A stretch of DNA of 64,000 bases from Pyrinomonadaceae bacterium (GCA_021228405.1 JAJQRF010000001.1:558001-622000), one strand, 5' to 3'; shown: positions 8,197 to 16,231, numbered from the stretch's first letter. Notes: generated from the letters alone by a model not told the origin. Translations and numbers: made by a program.

Positions 8197-8550
8197 TTAC
8201 GAGTTAGCTTTTGTTGTAATTTGAATTTTGCCGATAATTTTTAGAATTTCCTCCAGATCGGCTAATAAACTGTTTGCTTGTGTTTCGTCAAAATAATCGG
8301 TTGCTCTGAGTAATCTTATCCAATATTTTGTTTCTCTAGCTTCTTTATAAGCAATGCTCAATTTTGCGATAAAATCGGCTTTTGACTGTCCTCCGACGGA
8401 TTCTTCGACATTCGCGCCGATAGATGTTCCACTTCTCAAAAACTGCTTTGAAATTACGAATTCCTTCTTTTCTTCGACCAAATATTTGTAAGCCTTCACG
8501 ACACGAATAGCAAAAGCAAAACTTTTGTCAAGTAAAACATTATCCTTCAT
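8197..8550 (-). CDS. Four-helix bundle protein (S23/IVP family)
   Basis: 117 aa. Matches the free-standing four-helix-bundle family named after proteins encoded in 23S rRNA intervening sequences. Typical segments are AFAIRVVKAYKYL, KQFLRSGTSIGANVEESVGG and FIAKLSIAYKEARETKYWIRLL. The cellular role of the family is not established. The ATG (8550) directly follows an AT-rich repeat and no Shine-Dalgarno is visible. The gene sits between tgt and the redoxin gene and is flanked by inverted copies of the same AATTCGTA-type repeat, so it looks like a small inserted cassette rather than a member of the neighbouring operons. Confidence 0.85.
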   Translation of the reverse strand: MKDNVLLDKSFAFAIRVVKAYKYLVEEKKEFVISKQFLRSGTSIGANVEESVGGQSKADFIAKLSIAYKEARETKYWIRLLRATDYFDETQANSLLADLEEILKIIGKIQITTKANS

Positions 8551-8551
8551 A

Positions 8552-8590
8552 TAATTCGTAATTCGTAATTTGAAATTCGTAATTGACTAC
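8552..8590 (-). repeat. AATTCGTA repeat (right flank, inverted relative to 8131-8166)
   Basis: Reads TAATTCGTAATTCGTAATT then TGAAATTCGTAATTG, the reverse complement of the repeat on the other side of the four-helix gene. It overlaps the stop codon of the downstream redoxin gene (8587-8589). Confidence 0.75.
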
Positions 8591-10050
8591 ATTTTTTTTC
8601 CGAGCAAAGCCCAAATATTCTGTGCACCGACGGCGATTTCGGAAACTATTTTTCCTTCTTCGTCGATCAGCACGGCGGACGGCGTTGCGTCCATTTTCAA
8701 GCTTGTCGGCAAGGCTTTTTCATCATCGAGCAAAACCGTCCCGCGAAAACCCAGTTCACGGTTTCTTTGCGCGTCGCCCGACGAAACGAGTAACAAGTTC
8801 GGCTCGTCCAAACCGCGCGTTTTGTCCCATTCGCGCAGTTCGCCCAACATTTGCCCGCACCAGCCGCACGTCAGACTCCAATATGTCAACAGCGTTCTTT
8901 TTCCTTTCAAATCTTCGGACGAAATGCTTTTGCCCGAAACGTCGTTTGCCGCAAACGGAGGAATTTCCGCGCCGAGCTGTTCGGCATTTGCAATTTCGTC
9001 GGTCGCGGCATACATCATACCGCCGTTGTTACGGGCTGATTTTATAATATTTACGAGTTCACGAATGCCCGCGTCGCCGATGGCAAGACGGCTGGCAATC
9101 GTGCCGTCGGCATTTACCAAAACCGCTGTCGGTGTCCATAATGCGCCGAAAATCGCGCCGATTTCCCTTTCTTTTTGAAGCAGAACTTCGCGGTTTTCTC
9201 CGAATTTTGCAACGTTTTCCTTCGCCGTTCCGTGACTGACGAAAACGATATTGAGTTTTTCCTTCAACTCATTTTGCCAATCATCGATTTCAGGCAAAAG
9301 CGCGGTGCACGAAGGACAGTTCGGACCGACAAAGAAAAACAAAATCGGTTTGCCGAGCATTAACAAATGCTCGAATTCAGTCGTTCTTCCTTTCAGATTT
9401 TCACCTGCAAAATCGGGAACGGGCGCACCGATCGGCAAACCTTCGGTCGGAAACTGCACGTCTTCGCGCTTCGTTTCGCCGCCTTCGTGCGAAATGATTT
9501 CGAGCATTTCGACGCGGCGCATAATCTGGTTTTGCTGTTCGGAAATCTTTTTCAGATAAAAGATCACCGCCCCGAATAAACCGATAAATGCCAAACCGAA
9601 AATCAACTGAATCGCCAGCTCATTCGTCAAATCCCCAAAGCTCAAGCCCTGCTTTTTCCAGCTAACTACAAGAAAAAGCGCAAGTATCGCAAAAACGATG
9701 TTGCGAATCAAACTCTTCGCCGAAACAGGTTCGCTGTGAATCGCGCCGAAACAATGACAATCGGGCGCATTTCCCTGCTTCATCTGCCGGAGCATTCCGC
9801 CGATAAAAACCGCCAAAAGCAAAAATGCTCCGAGCGCGCCAAACCACGAAACGCTCGTAAACAAAAGCAAAAAGCCGAGTAAAATCTCCGCGATCGGCAA
9901 AAGAATCGAAAAAGGTTTCGCCACATTTTCGGGCACTCCGAAATCCTTGACCGCCCTTTCCGAACCTTCCAGATCGAGCAGTTTCCCGATTCCCGCCGTG
10001 ATGAAAACTGCGAAGAGAAAGATTCTGATTAAAAGTAAAATTGCTTCCAT
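8587..10050 (-). CDS. MauE/DoxX-type membrane protein fused to two thioredoxin-like domains
   Basis: 487 aa. Residues 1-170 hold about five membrane helices of the MauE/DoxX type, with a DCHCFG motif (Cys98, Cys100) typical of MauE/VKOR-like redox membrane proteins. Residues about 205-345 form a first redoxin domain with NCPSCTALL (Cys245/Cys248), and about 355-487 a second TlpA-like domain with TCGWCGQML (Cys395/Cys398). I infer a membrane-tethered disulfide exchange relay facing the periplasm; the natural partner is unknown. It is monocistronic or at most loosely linked to der, from which it is separated by a hairpin repeat at 10062-10149. Confidence 0.85.
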   Translation of the reverse strand: MEAILLLIRIFLFAVFITAGIGKLLDLEGSERAVKDFGVPENVAKPFSILLPIAEILLGFLLLFTSVSWFGALGAFLLLAVFIGGMLRQMKQGNAPDCHCFGAIHSEPVSAKSLIRNIVFAILALFLVVSWKKQGLSFGDLTNELAIQLIFGLAFIGLFGAVIFYLKKISEQQNQIMRRVEMLEIISHEGGETKREDVQFPTEGLPIGAPVPDFAGENLKGRTTEFEHLLMLGKPILFFFVGPNCPSCTALLPEIDDWQNELKEKLNIVFVSHGTAKENVAKFGENREVLLQKEREIGAIFGALWTPTAVLVNADGTIASRLAIGDAGIRELVNIIKSARNNGGMMYAATDEIANAEQLGAEIPPFAANDVSGKSISSEDLKGKRTLLTYWSLTCGWCGQMLGELREWDKTRGLDEPNLLLVSSGDAQRNRELGFRGTVLLDDEKALPTSLKMDATPSAVLIDEEGKIVSEIAVGAQNIWALLGKKM

Positions 10051-10061
10051 TTTCGATAAAT

Positions 10062-10149
10062 TTTAACGCAAAGACGCAAAGACGCGAAGAAGCAGAGATT
10101 ATTTTTATAATTTCTTTGCGGCTCTGCATCTGTGCGTCTTTGCGTTAAA
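10062..10149. repeat. Hairpin repeat of the AACGCAAAGACGC type
   Basis: TTTAACGCAAAGACGCA at 10062-10078 pairs with TGTGCGTCTTTGCGTTAAA at 10131-10149, with further partial pairing inside. It fills the gap between der and the redoxin gene. This A/C-rich pattern is widespread as an intergenic palindrome in many bacterial phyla. Confidence 0.75.
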
Positions 10150-11505
10150 TCAATCTTTCTTTCCTTTAGTTTTATGCTTCTCTTTCAGTCGAATCGGCGT
10201 TGCAAAAAACTCGAATTCTTCGCGCAGGCGGTTTTCGATATATCTCAAATACGAAAAATGCAGACCGCCTTTGTCGCCGCCGGACGTGAACAAAACGAAA
10301 AGCGGCGGACGCAAACCGCCCTGCGTGAGAAACTGCACTTTCAGACGCGAAAAACCGCCTTTGACGGGCGCGGGCGCGGTTCCGCCTTTCGGCTGCGACA
10401 CGTTTTCTTCAAAAAATCTGTTCAATTTCGACGTTTGAATTCTCAAATTCCGCGCTTCGTTCGCTTTCACGACGAGCGGCAAAATGTTTGTCACGCGCTG
10501 ACCTGTCAACGCGGAGATCGTGACCATCGGAGCCCAATGAAGAAACTTCATTTTCTGGCGCAGATCGTCTTCAAAACGATAGATCGTGTTCGTTTCCTTT
10601 TCGGGGATGATGTCCCATTTATTGACGACCAGAATCACCGAACAGCCCGATTCGACCGCGTAACCCGCGATATTTGCGTCGAGCGCGGTCACGCCTTCAA
10701 CCGCATCGATCACCATTAACGCAACGTCGGCGCGTTCGAGCGATTTTTTCGCCATAATGACCGACAGCTTTTCCGCCATTTCGGTCGTTTTTCCTTTTCG
10801 GCGGATTCCAGCCGTGTCGATTATCAAAAACTTTTGCCCGTCAACCGTCAAATGCGTGTCAACCGCATCGCGTGTCGTGCCGGCGATCGGCGAAACGATG
10901 ACGCGTTCTTCGCCCAAAATTTTATTTAATAATGAGGACTTGCCGACGTTCGGGCGACCGATGATCGCCAGTTTTATTTCGTCCGACGGCTCTTCTTCCT
11001 GCTCTTCTTCAAACGTCAAAACGTCGAAAACCGCGTCCAAAAGATCGCCGACCGAAGTTCCGTGTTCGGCGGAAAGCGGAATCAGTTCAAAACCGAATTG
11101 ATGAAATTCGGCGGCTTCTTCCTCGACCTTGCGCGTTTCGGCTTTGTTTGCCGCGATGAAAACGGGCTTGCCGATGTTTCGCAAAAAGACGGAAATTTCT
11201 TCATCGAGCGGTGTCACACCGGCGCGCGCATCAACGACCCAGATGATCGCTTCGGCTTTTGAAATGGCAAACGAAGCCTGTTTGAAAATATTCGCCGGAA
11301 TGATCGCTTCGTCGTCCGGCACGATTCCGCCCGTGTCAACGAGCTCAAAGGTTTTCGATTTCCATTCGACCTCGCCGTAAATGCGGTCGCGCGTGATGCC
11401 CGGTTCGTCGCCGACGATGGATTTTCGCGTTCCCGTCAAACGATTAAAAAGTGTGGATTTCCCGACGTTCGGGCGACCGATGATTGCAACTAAAGGTAAA
11501 TTCAT
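10150..11505 (-). CDS. der: Ribosome-associated GTPase Der (EngA)
   Basis: 451 aa. Double GTPase needed for 50S subunit maturation. First G domain has GRPNVGKST (residues 10-18) and DTGG; second has GRPNVGKSS (183-191), DTAGIRRKGK and NKWD. The C-terminal KH-like domain follows from about residue 355. It contains a Gly/Pro-rich stretch (PKGGTAPAPVKGG and FTSGGDKGG) that lengthens the domain compared with E. coli Der. Divergent from the DinB-like gene with only about 50 bp between the starts. Confidence 0.96.
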   Translation of the reverse strand: MNLPLVAIIGRPNVGKSTLFNRLTGTRKSIVGDEPGITRDRIYGEVEWKSKTFELVDTGGIVPDDEAIIPANIFKQASFAISKAEAIIWVVDARAGVTPLDEEISVFLRNIGKPVFIAANKAETRKVEEEAAEFHQFGFELIPLSAEHGTSVGDLLDAVFDVLTFEEEQEEEPSDEIKLAIIGRPNVGKSSLLNKILGEERVIVSPIAGTTRDAVDTHLTVDGQKFLIIDTAGIRRKGKTTEMAEKLSVIMAKKSLERADVALMVIDAVEGVTALDANIAGYAVESGCSVILVVNKWDIIPEKETNTIYRFEDDLRQKMKFLHWAPMVTISALTGQRVTNILPLVVKANEARNLRIQTSKLNRFFEENVSQPKGGTAPAPVKGGFSRLKVQFLTQGGLRPPLFVLFTSGGDKGGLHFSYLRYIENRLREEFEFFATPIRLKEKHKTKGKKD

Positions 11506-11555
11506 AACTACAAAACTAAAATATTAGCAAATAAATTGTATAATTGCCGAAAGTT

Positions 11556-12077
11556 ATGAAATTTGAAATCAATCAAGCCGTCGAAATTCTGGAAAATACG
11601 CCTTTGGTTTTGAAGTCTTTGCTCGGAAATTTGTCTGAAGATTGGACGAAAAGCGAGCATAATAAAGAAGATTGGAGCGCGTTCGATATTGTCGGGCATT
11701 ACATACACGCCGAAGAAACCGATTGGATTCCGCGTGCCGAAATTATTTTAAGGCAAGGCGAAAATCGAACGTTTGAACCGTTTGACCGTTACGCGCAATT
11801 TGAAGTATCGAAAGATAAAACGCTCGATGATTTGCTCGAAACTTTTGCGGAAAAGCGTAGGGAAAGTATTAAAACGTTGAAATTGTGGAATTTGACCGAA
11901 GAACAATTGAATTTAAAAGGAAATCATCCCGATTTGGGCGAAGTCACGCTCGAAAATCTGCTCTCGACCTGGCTAGTTCACGATCTTACGCATATTCGGC
12001 AGATCGTCACGAATCTCGCGAAAAAATATTCCGTGAACGTCGGCGTTTGGAAGGAATATCTCTCGATTTTGAAATAG
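11556..12077 (+). CDS. DinB-like four-helix metal-binding protein
   Basis: 173 aa from ATG 11556; an in-frame TTG is 12 nt upstream. DinB/YfiT-like fold with the expected three histidine positions: one in DIVGHYIHAEETDW and two in VHDLTHIRQI, which would bind a divalent metal. Family members include thiol transferases and DNA-damage-induced proteins; nothing here narrows the substrate. It ends in a strong terminator shared with the convergent gene. Confidence 0.85.
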   Translation: MKFEINQAVEILENTPLVLKSLLGNLSEDWTKSEHNKEDWSAFDIVGHYIHAEETDWIPRAEIILRQGENRTFEPFDRYAQFEVSKDKTLDDLLETFAEKRRESIKTLKLWNLTEEQLNLKGNHPDLGEVTLENLLSTWLVHDLTHIRQIVTNLAKKYSVNVGVWKEYLSILK

Positions 12078-12085
12078 AAACAAAA

Positions 12086-12119
12086 AAGGCTTCATCCGAA
12101 AATGAAGCCTTTCGTTTTT
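12086..12119. terminator. Bidirectional terminator
   Basis: AAGGCTTCAT (12086-12095) pairs with ATGAAGCCTT (12102-12111), with A run on the left and T run on the right. It lies between the convergent DinB-like and Q/R/N-rich genes. Confidence 0.85.
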
Positions 12120-12134
12120 GTTTTCAAAGGATTC

Positions 12135-13313
12135 TTAATCGTTGAAAAGAATCGCGCTGAAAATTCCCTGCAAAATGTTGCCTAAGATGCTGTAATTTCC
12201 GTTGTTGTAACGTCCGTAACGACTGCGGCTGTAATATCCGTCTTCGTAACCCCGGCGGAAACCTTCGCGGAAATAATATTGATATTCGCCGTAATCGACA
12301 TAATATCCGTCATAACCGTAGCTTGCATCGTCGTAGCCGTATGCGCTCTGATAATCGTAATCCCAGTTGTCTTCGCGGTCGGCTAAACCTGCGCGGTAGC
12401 CTTCGTCGTAACCGTATTCGACGGCTTGGCGCAGCATCTGCGCGCCGTATTGATTGGTGTAATAATAACTTCCGCCGCGATTATAACGGTAATTATTTTC
12501 CCAGTATTGCTGATCGCGCCATTGTTGCAAACGGATTTGGTCACGGCGCAGTCTTTCCAGGTATCTCTGCTGATAACGGTATTGATTTATGCGTCGCTGG
12601 CGTTCCAGATCGCGCTGCCATTGCAAAGCGCGGCGTTGCTGTTCGGCGCGTGCCCGGTTGATCTGTTCGATGCGTCGGTTTTGCGCTTCACGCCACTGTT
12701 CACGACTGCGGTCGTTGCGGTTATTGCGGTTGTTTTGCCAATCGTTGTTGCGGTTGTTGCGATTTCGATCGTCGTTGCGTTCACGGTTCTTCTGCTGATT
12801 GCGCCAATCATTATTGCGGTCGTTGTCGCGTTGACGGTTGCGTTCGATCTCTGCCTGACGCTGTTGTTCGGCGCGGCGTTGCGCTTCCTGCTGACGCTGT
12901 TGCTCGTTGCGCCGTTGATCGTTCTGGCGTTGATTCTGCCATTCCTGCTGACGGCGGACTTCCTCGCGGCGTTGCGATTCCTGCTCACGACGCTGCGCTT
13001 CCATCTGATCGCGGCGTTGCTGTTCGTTGCGGCGTTGATCGTTCTGACGCTGTTCTTCCTGCCGTCTTTGTTGTTCCTGACGGCGGCGTTCCTGCTCCTG
13101 ATTACGGCTTTGATCTTGTTCCTGGCGGCGTTGATTCTGCCAGACGCGGCGCGATTCTTCCTGCTGTTTGGAATCGTCGCGTTCCGTTTTTTGCTGATCT
13201 CTTTCGGGGCGGCGGTTGTCTCTTTGCGCGTTGACGGTTTCGCCCGTGCCGAGCAAAAGCGCAGACCCGACGATGGCGGAAAAGGTCAGTCCTTTAATAA
13301 ATTTGCGTTTCAT
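12135..13313 (-). CDS. Secreted, highly charged Gln/Arg/Asn-rich protein
   Basis: 392 aa from ATG 13313, chosen because GAGG lies about 8 nt upstream; another in-frame ATG is at 13325. A signal peptide (KFIKGLTFSAIVGSALLLGTG, split by the basic start, ending near VNAQ) is followed by about 250 residues built almost only from Q, R, N, E and D, including a near-exact internal duplication of QNDQRRNEQQR. The C-terminal 110 residues are Tyr/Gly/Asp-rich with two similar segments, EYGYDEGYRAGLADRED and YFREGFRRGYEDGYYSR. No enzyme signature is seen. It is likely a disordered envelope or polymer-binding protein; similar Y-D-E-G-Y-R-x-G tails recur in Acidobacteriota by my recollection. Confidence 0.75.
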   Translation of the reverse strand: MKRKFIKGLTFSAIVGSALLLGTGETVNAQRDNRRPERDQQKTERDDSKQQEESRRVWQNQRRQEQDQSRNQEQERRRQEQQRRQEEQRQNDQRRNEQQRRDQMEAQRREQESQRREEVRRQQEWQNQRQNDQRRNEQQRQQEAQRRAEQQRQAEIERNRQRDNDRNNDWRNQQKNRERNDDRNRNNRNNDWQNNRNNRNDRSREQWREAQNRRIEQINRARAEQQRRALQWQRDLERQRRINQYRYQQRYLERLRRDQIRLQQWRDQQYWENNYRYNRGGSYYYTNQYGAQMLRQAVEYGYDEGYRAGLADREDNWDYDYQSAYGYDDASYGYDGYYVDYGEYQYYFREGFRRGYEDGYYSRSRYGRYNNGNYSILGNILQGIFSAILFND

Positions 13314-13644
13314 AGTAAACCTCATCTGAATAGTTAATTTGAAACCCTTCTCGTTTCTATGAAATTACCTGAGCAATTGGCGTTCCGTAACCGTAACTCC
13401 AATGTTACAAAACAAACTCACCGCAAACGAACACTATTTCAGACACGAGTAGCGTATATCGTTCGCCGCAAACGCTCCCCGGAGGAAGAATCGAACAGGC
13501 AAAATACTTATCATTTTAATCGGTTTTTACCTATTTCATTCGGCTTTCGGACATTCGTTTATTTTTCCCGGACTTTATTGATTCAATGATGGTTTTAATA
13601 TATATTTTTCAATTACAACCAATATAAATAAAGGAGGAAAAACA
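13314..13644. other. Intergenic region with divergent promoters
   Basis: 331 bp between divergent starts at 13313 (minus) and 13645 (plus). A 76-codon frame at 13359-13589 has no Shine-Dalgarno and no family look, so I do not call it. The region must hold both promoters; no clear operator dyad was found. Confidence 0.5.
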
Positions 13645-14370
13645 ATGAGAATAATTGTGCAGGGAACAAATAGTTTCGGAAATAATCGTCAGCTCGGACC
13701 TAATCATAATTCAAAAGCGGTCGGTCCGATCTGGATCGATTACGAATCGATTCAGGAAAATGGTGTCATCGTTGCGGCAGGTTTTGCCAACGGCGTTCAA
13801 AGACATTACCATAATCGCCCGGTGTGGGTGCGGGGCATTATTGTCGCTTCGGGCGGTAAGCGCGGACCGCATACGCCGGAACCCGCCGTCGGACATTTGC
13901 CGCACGGTTATGCGGGCGACGTGCATCGCGGACACGTTTTTGCGATTCATAACGGCGGGGTCGATGATTCGATGAATATCGTCCCGCAATGGGGCGCGTG
14001 GCAGGCGCACGGAATCTGGCGCAGAATGGAACGCCGCGTTCACAATTATGCGGTTGACGTTCACGAAGATGAAATGGAAAACGGTTACGCGGCAAACTCC
14101 GACTGTGTTTATTTCAGCGTCAAACTCCAGTATCCTTATGCTTCGTATGATGCGGGCTGGAATTTGCTTCCCAATAACCGTCAGGTCGATCCGCTTCCGG
14201 CTTTCGATAAATGGGGATTTCCGAGTAAATTCCGAATCGATTGTTATTTGACCGCCGGTTTGATGGCAAACAATAACGGCGCGGCTCCGGCAAGCAAAGG
14301 TTCTCTTTATTTTGAAGGAAACGAGCTGAACGGCTACGTTATGCAAGGCGCACCGCAAGGTATTCAATAA
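13645..14370 (+). CDS. Putative DNA/RNA non-specific endonuclease-like protein
   Basis: 241 aa, strong Shine-Dalgarno AAAGGAGG 7 nt before ATG. The central part resembles the beta-beta-alpha-metal nuclease family Endonuclea_NS_2. A D/HRGH-type motif is present in GDVHRGHVFAIHNGG (His-containing catalytic motif), followed by the Asn-x-Pro-Gln motif in MNIVPQWGAWQ and then GIWRRMERR, in the family order and spacing (N..PQ...W..ME). There is no signal peptide, no toxin delivery domain and no obvious immunity gene next to it. It could be an intracellular nuclease or an inactive relative. Active-site assignment is by eye, so function is inference. Confidence 0.55.
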   Translation: MRIIVQGTNSFGNNRQLGPNHNSKAVGPIWIDYESIQENGVIVAAGFANGVQRHYHNRPVWVRGIIVASGGKRGPHTPEPAVGHLPHGYAGDVHRGHVFAIHNGGVDDSMNIVPQWGAWQAHGIWRRMERRVHNYAVDVHEDEMENGYAANSDCVYFSVKLQYPYASYDAGWNLLPNNRQVDPLPAFDKWGFPSKFRIDCYLTAGLMANNNGAAPASKGSLYFEGNELNGYVMQGAPQGIQ

Positions 14371-14395
14371 ACATCCGCTCCATTTTCCCGAACGA

Positions 14396-14440
14396 AAAAA
14401 ACACGCGCCTTTTTTCGACTGAAAGACGTGTGTTTTTATT
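14396..14440. terminator. Bidirectional terminator
   Basis: AAAAACACGCG (14396-14406) pairs with CGTGTGTTTTT (14427-14437) with one G-T wobble; it lies between the convergent nuclease-like gene and the secreted unknown. Confidence 0.7.
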
Positions 14441-14466
14441 CTCCTTTTCGGGTTTTCAGCCGGATA

Positions 14467-15177
14467 TTATTGAAACTGGTAGGAGATGAAGACGTTGAGC
14501 GCGCCGTTTGCGATTTCGTGGCGCATCCCGACGGCTTTCATTTTTAAGGTTGCGGAGTTTTGCACGGGCACGGCGAACGAAACTTTGTCCATCTGGAGAA
14601 TCTGAAGAGGATTTATCTTTTTGTCGATGGAATTTTGCACCAGTTTCGTGACCAGACCGCTCCCGATCCCGCCCGTTCCGCTTAACTGAACGTTCGTAAC
14701 TTTGGCGCGACCGACCAGACTTTGCTTTTCGTTATCGAATTCGAGCGTGATGATCGATTCCGCCCAGCCCGAAAATTCGATACAGCCGATGAACGGCGGG
14801 TTGTAATTGCCGCGAAACGCGATCGGCGCGTAAATCTGCCCGTCGCGGAAACGGACGGCAGTTCTCACGCCGTCGATCTCGCGTTGTAATTTGATCGACT
14901 CGTCACAGTAATTTTGGATTTTGGATTTTGGATTTTGGATTTTATTTTCTTCGTTAAAACTAACCTTTGCGAAAACGTTCTCCCCGTCACCTTTTCCCCC
15001 TTTGACACCTTCGTCTTTCAATGCCAACGGAAATTTCGGTTCGCCCGCCTTAAAAAGCGCGTCGAGAAGCGAATCGAAAAACTGTTCATTCAAAGAGATC
15101 ATCACCTCCGCCTGCTGTGCCTTTGAAACCGACGCACACAGCACCAACGCCAACACCAAAACCGCCATTTTTTTCAT
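14467..15177 (-). CDS. Secreted protein of unknown function with an in-frame repeat insertion
   Basis: 236 aa. Signal peptide MAVLVLALVLCASVSKA is followed by QQAEVMISLNEQFFDSLLDALF. The rest is a beta-rich domain in which residues about 95-236 alternate strands (VRFRDGQIYAPIAFRGNY, GCIEFSGWAESIITLEFD). The pattern (membrane-facing strands, conserved CDES and SLVGRAKVTNVQL) suggests an envelope lipid-binding or LPS-type scaffold, but I recognise no family with certainty. Residues about 79-89 (KIQNPKSKIQN) come from an inserted DNA repeat; the same peptide occurs in the alpha-2-macroglobulin gene. Confidence 0.7.
   Translation of the reverse strand: MKKMAVLVLALVLCASVSKAQQAEVMISLNEQFFDSLLDALFKAGEPKFPLALKDEGVKGGKGDGENVFAKVSFNEENKIQNPKSKIQNYCDESIKLQREIDGVRTAVRFRDGQIYAPIAFRGNYNPPFIGCIEFSGWAESIITLEFDNEKQSLVGRAKVTNVQLSGTGGIGSGLVTKLVQNSIDKKINPLQILQMDKVSFAVPVQNSATLKMKAVGMRHEIANGALNVFISYQFQ
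14911..14943 (-). repeat. TTTTGGA repeat inside a coding sequence
   Basis: Four GGATTTT-type units in 33 bp; on the coding strand they give the peptide NPKSKIQN. They keep the reading frame of the surrounding gene. Confidence 0.8.
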
Positions 15178-15282
15178 ATCTTTCTACCCTTGCGAAAAGC
15201 CTTTCAAGAATTTACCTGTGAATAGATACGAACACAACCCCGAACGTTGCCGAAAAAACCTGCCGACGCGATAAAAGACCCC

Positions 15283-15639
15283 CTTCGAGTTGCTTGCCAA
15301 CTATTCCGAGTTACGTTTCAACTACTTCGAGTTGCTTGTCAACTACTCCGAGTTGCTTGTCAACTCCTTCGAGTTACGTTTTAACTATTTCGAGTTGCTT
15401 GCCAACTACTTTGAGTTACGTTTCAACGCCTTTGAGTTAGCTTTCAACGCCTTTGAGTTGCGATTTAACCCGTTCAAGTCAGCTTTCAACCCGTTCAAGT
15501 AGGCTTTCCGCGTATTCAAGTTGCGTTTTCACCCGTTCGAGTGACGATTTAACGCCTTCGAGTCGAAAAATAACCCGTTTGAGTAGCGTTTCAACCGATT
15601 CGAGTAGGCTTTCAATGCGTTCGAGTAATGATTCCGCGC
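15283..15639. repeat. Tandem array of 17 units, exactly 21 bp each
   Basis: Every unit has the shape CTTCGAGTTGCTTG..CAACT, with AGTTG and CAACT able to pair inside the unit. The first nine units are well conserved; the last eight drift (GTTCAAGTAGGCTTT.., GTTCGAGTAATGATT..), yet there is no insertion or deletion across 357 bp. Confidence 0.95.
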
Positions 15640-15696
15640 TTCGTGGAAAGACTGTTTATGAGCTTTGGAAAATAAACCTAACAATAAGTTCTGAAA

Positions 15697-15866
15697 GGGC
15701 TTTGCCCGCTGATGTGCGGAAAGGCTTTGCCCGCTGATATACGGAAAGGCTTTGCCCGCTGATATGCGGAAAGGGCTTTGCCCGCTGATATGCGGAAAGG
15801 GCTTTGCCCGCTGATATGCGGAAAGGGCTTTGCCCGCTGATGTGCGGAAAGGCTTTGCCTTTCCGT
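15697..15866. repeat. Tandem palindromic repeat, 25-26 bp unit, about six and a half copies
   Basis: Units contain GGGCTTTGCCC (a dyad) followed by GCTGATATGCGGAAA. Length alternates between 25 and 26 bp through one G. The last partial unit ends GGCTTTGCCTTTCCG, which is itself palindromic with GGCAAAGCC later at 15950. Confidence 0.9.
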
Positions 15867-15883
15867 AAATCGTTTTCTAATGA

Positions 15884-15927
15884 TTTGAGGCTCTGCCTCC
15901 GCATCAAAACGGAGGCAGAGCCTCAAA
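15884..15927. repeat. Perfect 18-bp inverted repeat
   Basis: TTTGAGGCTCTGCCTCCG (15884-15901) and CGGAGGCAGAGCCTCAAA (15910-15927) pair perfectly around an 8-nt loop. It directly follows the 26-bp array. Confidence 0.9.
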
Positions 15928-15982
15928 AATCGGGGAAGAATCTCTCGAAAAGGCAAAGCCTTTCCGCACATCGGGCGGCAGA

Positions 15983-16090
15983 GCCGCGATTGTTAGATTT
16001 ATCTTGAACAGACTATAATCGTCTGTAAAAACTGTAACCGCGTTTCTGTTTCTAGCCGCGATTGTCAGATTTATCTTGAACAGACCATAA
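15983..16090. repeat. Direct repeat of 36 bp in two copies
   Basis: GCCGCGATTGTTAGATTTAT.. at 15983-16018 and GCCGCGATTGTCAGATTTAT.. at 16055-16090 differ at two positions. Copies start 72 bp apart. Confidence 0.8.
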
Positions 16091-16231
16091 ACAGGCTGAA
16101 AGAAATGGTATTGGAAACTGAATTATCAAATCTTTCCGCCTTTCCTTTTCGATTCCTTTAATCTTGTTTAGATAAAAATGCTTTGCTATTTGCCTTCTTT
16201 ATCCATATACTGACCAATAACTGCCGTTTTT

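Noticed and set aside
12426-13337. 303-codon hydrophobic frame opposite the Q/R/N-rich gene
   Set aside because: Antisense of CAA/CGC/AAC codons gives Leu/Val/Ala-rich translation; the minus-strand gene has signal peptide and ribosome-binding site.
13359-13589. 76-codon plus-strand frame in a promoter region
   Set aside because: No ribosome-binding site, no family resemblance, lies where divergent promoters are needed.
15290-15502. Heptad-type frame (NYFELRF) in the 17-unit array
   Set aside because: The 21-bp period is open in several frames; it has no Shine-Dalgarno and decays without frame preference.
15283-15639. CRISPR array
   Set aside because: Units are contiguous with no unique spacers and no cas genes are in the window.
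15656-15971. Minus-strand frames through the 25/26-bp array
   Set aside because: Periodic low-complexity translation (ISGQSPF, YQRAKPF) with no ribosome-binding site; it is a repeat artefact.
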